From NCBI GenBank assembly GCA_028292075.1, contig JAQGNA010000122.1:1-7478 (forward strand): a DNA stretch of 7,478 bases, read 5' to 3'. The stretch comes from Rhodoferax sp. (GTDB lineage Bacteria; Pseudomonadota; Gammaproteobacteria; Burkholderiales; Burkholderiaceae). This document shows positions 6,306-7,478 of the stretch, one piece after another. Within the stretch, counting starts at the first letter, position 1. Each line of letters begins with the position of its first letter. The notes under the pieces are model-generated. The model saw nothing but the letters and a program-made list of their open reading frames with translations, did no database searches and had not been told where the DNA came from. The translations under genes were made by a program, and so were the position numbers.

Positions 6306-7154
6306 TCGAACAGGGCCCAGGTGGCGCGCGTCAGCGGTGCCGTGGGCGTCATCCACTCCATGATGACGTCGAAGTGGTTGCGCCCCGGCACCGCCAGCAT
6401 CTGCACGGCGCAACCTTGTGCCCGGCAGGCGTCGGCGTACTGGTGCGATTGGCGCTTGAATTCCGCGGTGTCGGTCTCGGCGACAGCGACGCAGAGACGT
6501 GTGCCGGCCGGCGGCAGCGCATCAACCGGACTCAGCGCCCGGGCCTGCGCCTCGTCCAGCTGCAGCCATTGGTTGGGCCGTGTGCGCTGCACCGGAGCGA
6601 GGTCGAACAGCCCACTCACCAGCGCCCCGCCCAGCAGCACCTGCGGTGGCAGACCATGGGCGGCCTGCCAGCCCGGTGCCAGCAGCATCGCGCCCAGATG
6701 GCCGCCCGCCGAGCTGCCGCCGACGACCATGCGCCCGACGTCCACCCCATGTACGCCGCCGTGGCGGTACAGCCAGGCAACCGCGCGCCGGCACTGTTCG
6801 ACGATCTCCTCGAGCCGCACCTCGGGCGCCAGCCCATAGTTGACCGAGGCCACGGCGATGCCCCGCTCGGTGAAGCTTTGCGCCATGAAGACCGAGTCTT
6901 CCTTGGCCAACGCGCGCCAGTAGCCGCCATGGACGAAGACGAACAGCGGCGCGTCAGGACGGCCCGGCACCGGAAACAGGTCGAGGCGTTCGTCCACGCT
7001 CGGCCCGTAGGCCAGGTCGCGCAGGCAGGGCAGCGCGTACATCGGCAGTGAAGCGTCGCGGTATTCCTTGAGGAACACGTCGACATCGGCCACCGTTCCA
7101 CGGGCGTTGTACTGGCGTTCCAGTTCGTCCGCGTCCATGCGGTTCCACGGCAAT

Positions 7155-7162
<8 letters not shown>
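6302..7162 (-). CDS. Alpha/beta hydrolase, arylformamidase (kynurenine formamidase)-like
   Basis: This is a serine hydrolase probably acting on an amide or ester. The oxyanion-hole motif HGGYW is at about residues 78-82. The nucleophile elbow G-S-S-A-G has its catalytic Ser at about 151. A likely acid Asp lies in AETDTAEF (about 231) and the His in GRNHFDV (about 263). HGGYW followed by RGIAVASVNYGLAPE and the elbow closely resembles mammalian AFMID-type N-formylkynurenine formamidase, but no tryptophan-degradation gene is visible, so the substrate is not assigned. The start is taken as GTG (7160-7162), 7 bases after AAGGAG. A TTG one codon earlier or an ATG at 7136-7138 are alternatives. It overlaps the end of the upstream ABC ATPase gene, so the two are co-transcribed and probably translationally coupled. 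There is no signal peptide, so it is likely cytoplasmic. Confidence 0.88.

Positions 7163-7478
<316 letters not shown>

Overview
The window looks like a GC-rich betaproteobacterial chromosome, most likely Burkholderiales and probably Comamonadaceae. This is judged from the wording of the ribosomal proteins (for example the L5, S8 and SecY sequences), from the high GC, and from the linked branched-chain-amino-acid-type ABC transporter. The family-level call comes from memory of protein sequences, not from a search.

Positions 1-4916, minus strand: the spc ribosomal-protein operon in canonical order, rplN-rplX-rplE-rpsN-rpsH-rplF-rplR-rpsE-rpmD-rplO-secY. Ten genes are complete, and secY is cut by the window edge after 270 codons. 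The genes are packed with gaps of about 8-24 bases or a 4-base overlap (rplX/rplE), so transcription and translation are very probably coupled. They supply 50S proteins L14, L24, L5, L6, L18, L30 and L15, 30S proteins S14, S8 and S5, and the SecY translocon channel.

Positions 4917-5261: a 345-base divergent intergenic region. On the minus strand it has a near-consensus sigma-70 promoter (TTGACA, 17 bases, CATAAT) facing rplN. The predicted leader is about 140 nt, with several short hairpins and a possible 15-codon leader ORF whose stop lies one base before the rplN start. On the plus-strand side it has a perfect 7-base dyad matching the T-N11-A LysR-box pattern. No S10-operon gene (such as rpsQ) lies upstream of rplN, so the S10 and spc clusters are not directly joined here.

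Positions 5262-7478: a LysR-family regulator (plus strand) runs convergently into an alpha/beta hydrolase resembling arylformamidase (minus strand), and the two stop codons share one CTAG. The hydrolase start overlaps the end of a LivF-type ABC ATPase, cut by the right edge. These two minus-strand genes look like the end of a transporter-plus-hydrolase operon that imports a small amide, ester or amino-acid-like compound and hydrolyses it.

I see no RNA gene, insertion sequence, CRISPR array or phage remnant. Most of the window is conserved core genome. The parts worth a second look are the rplN leader and the divergent LysR region.
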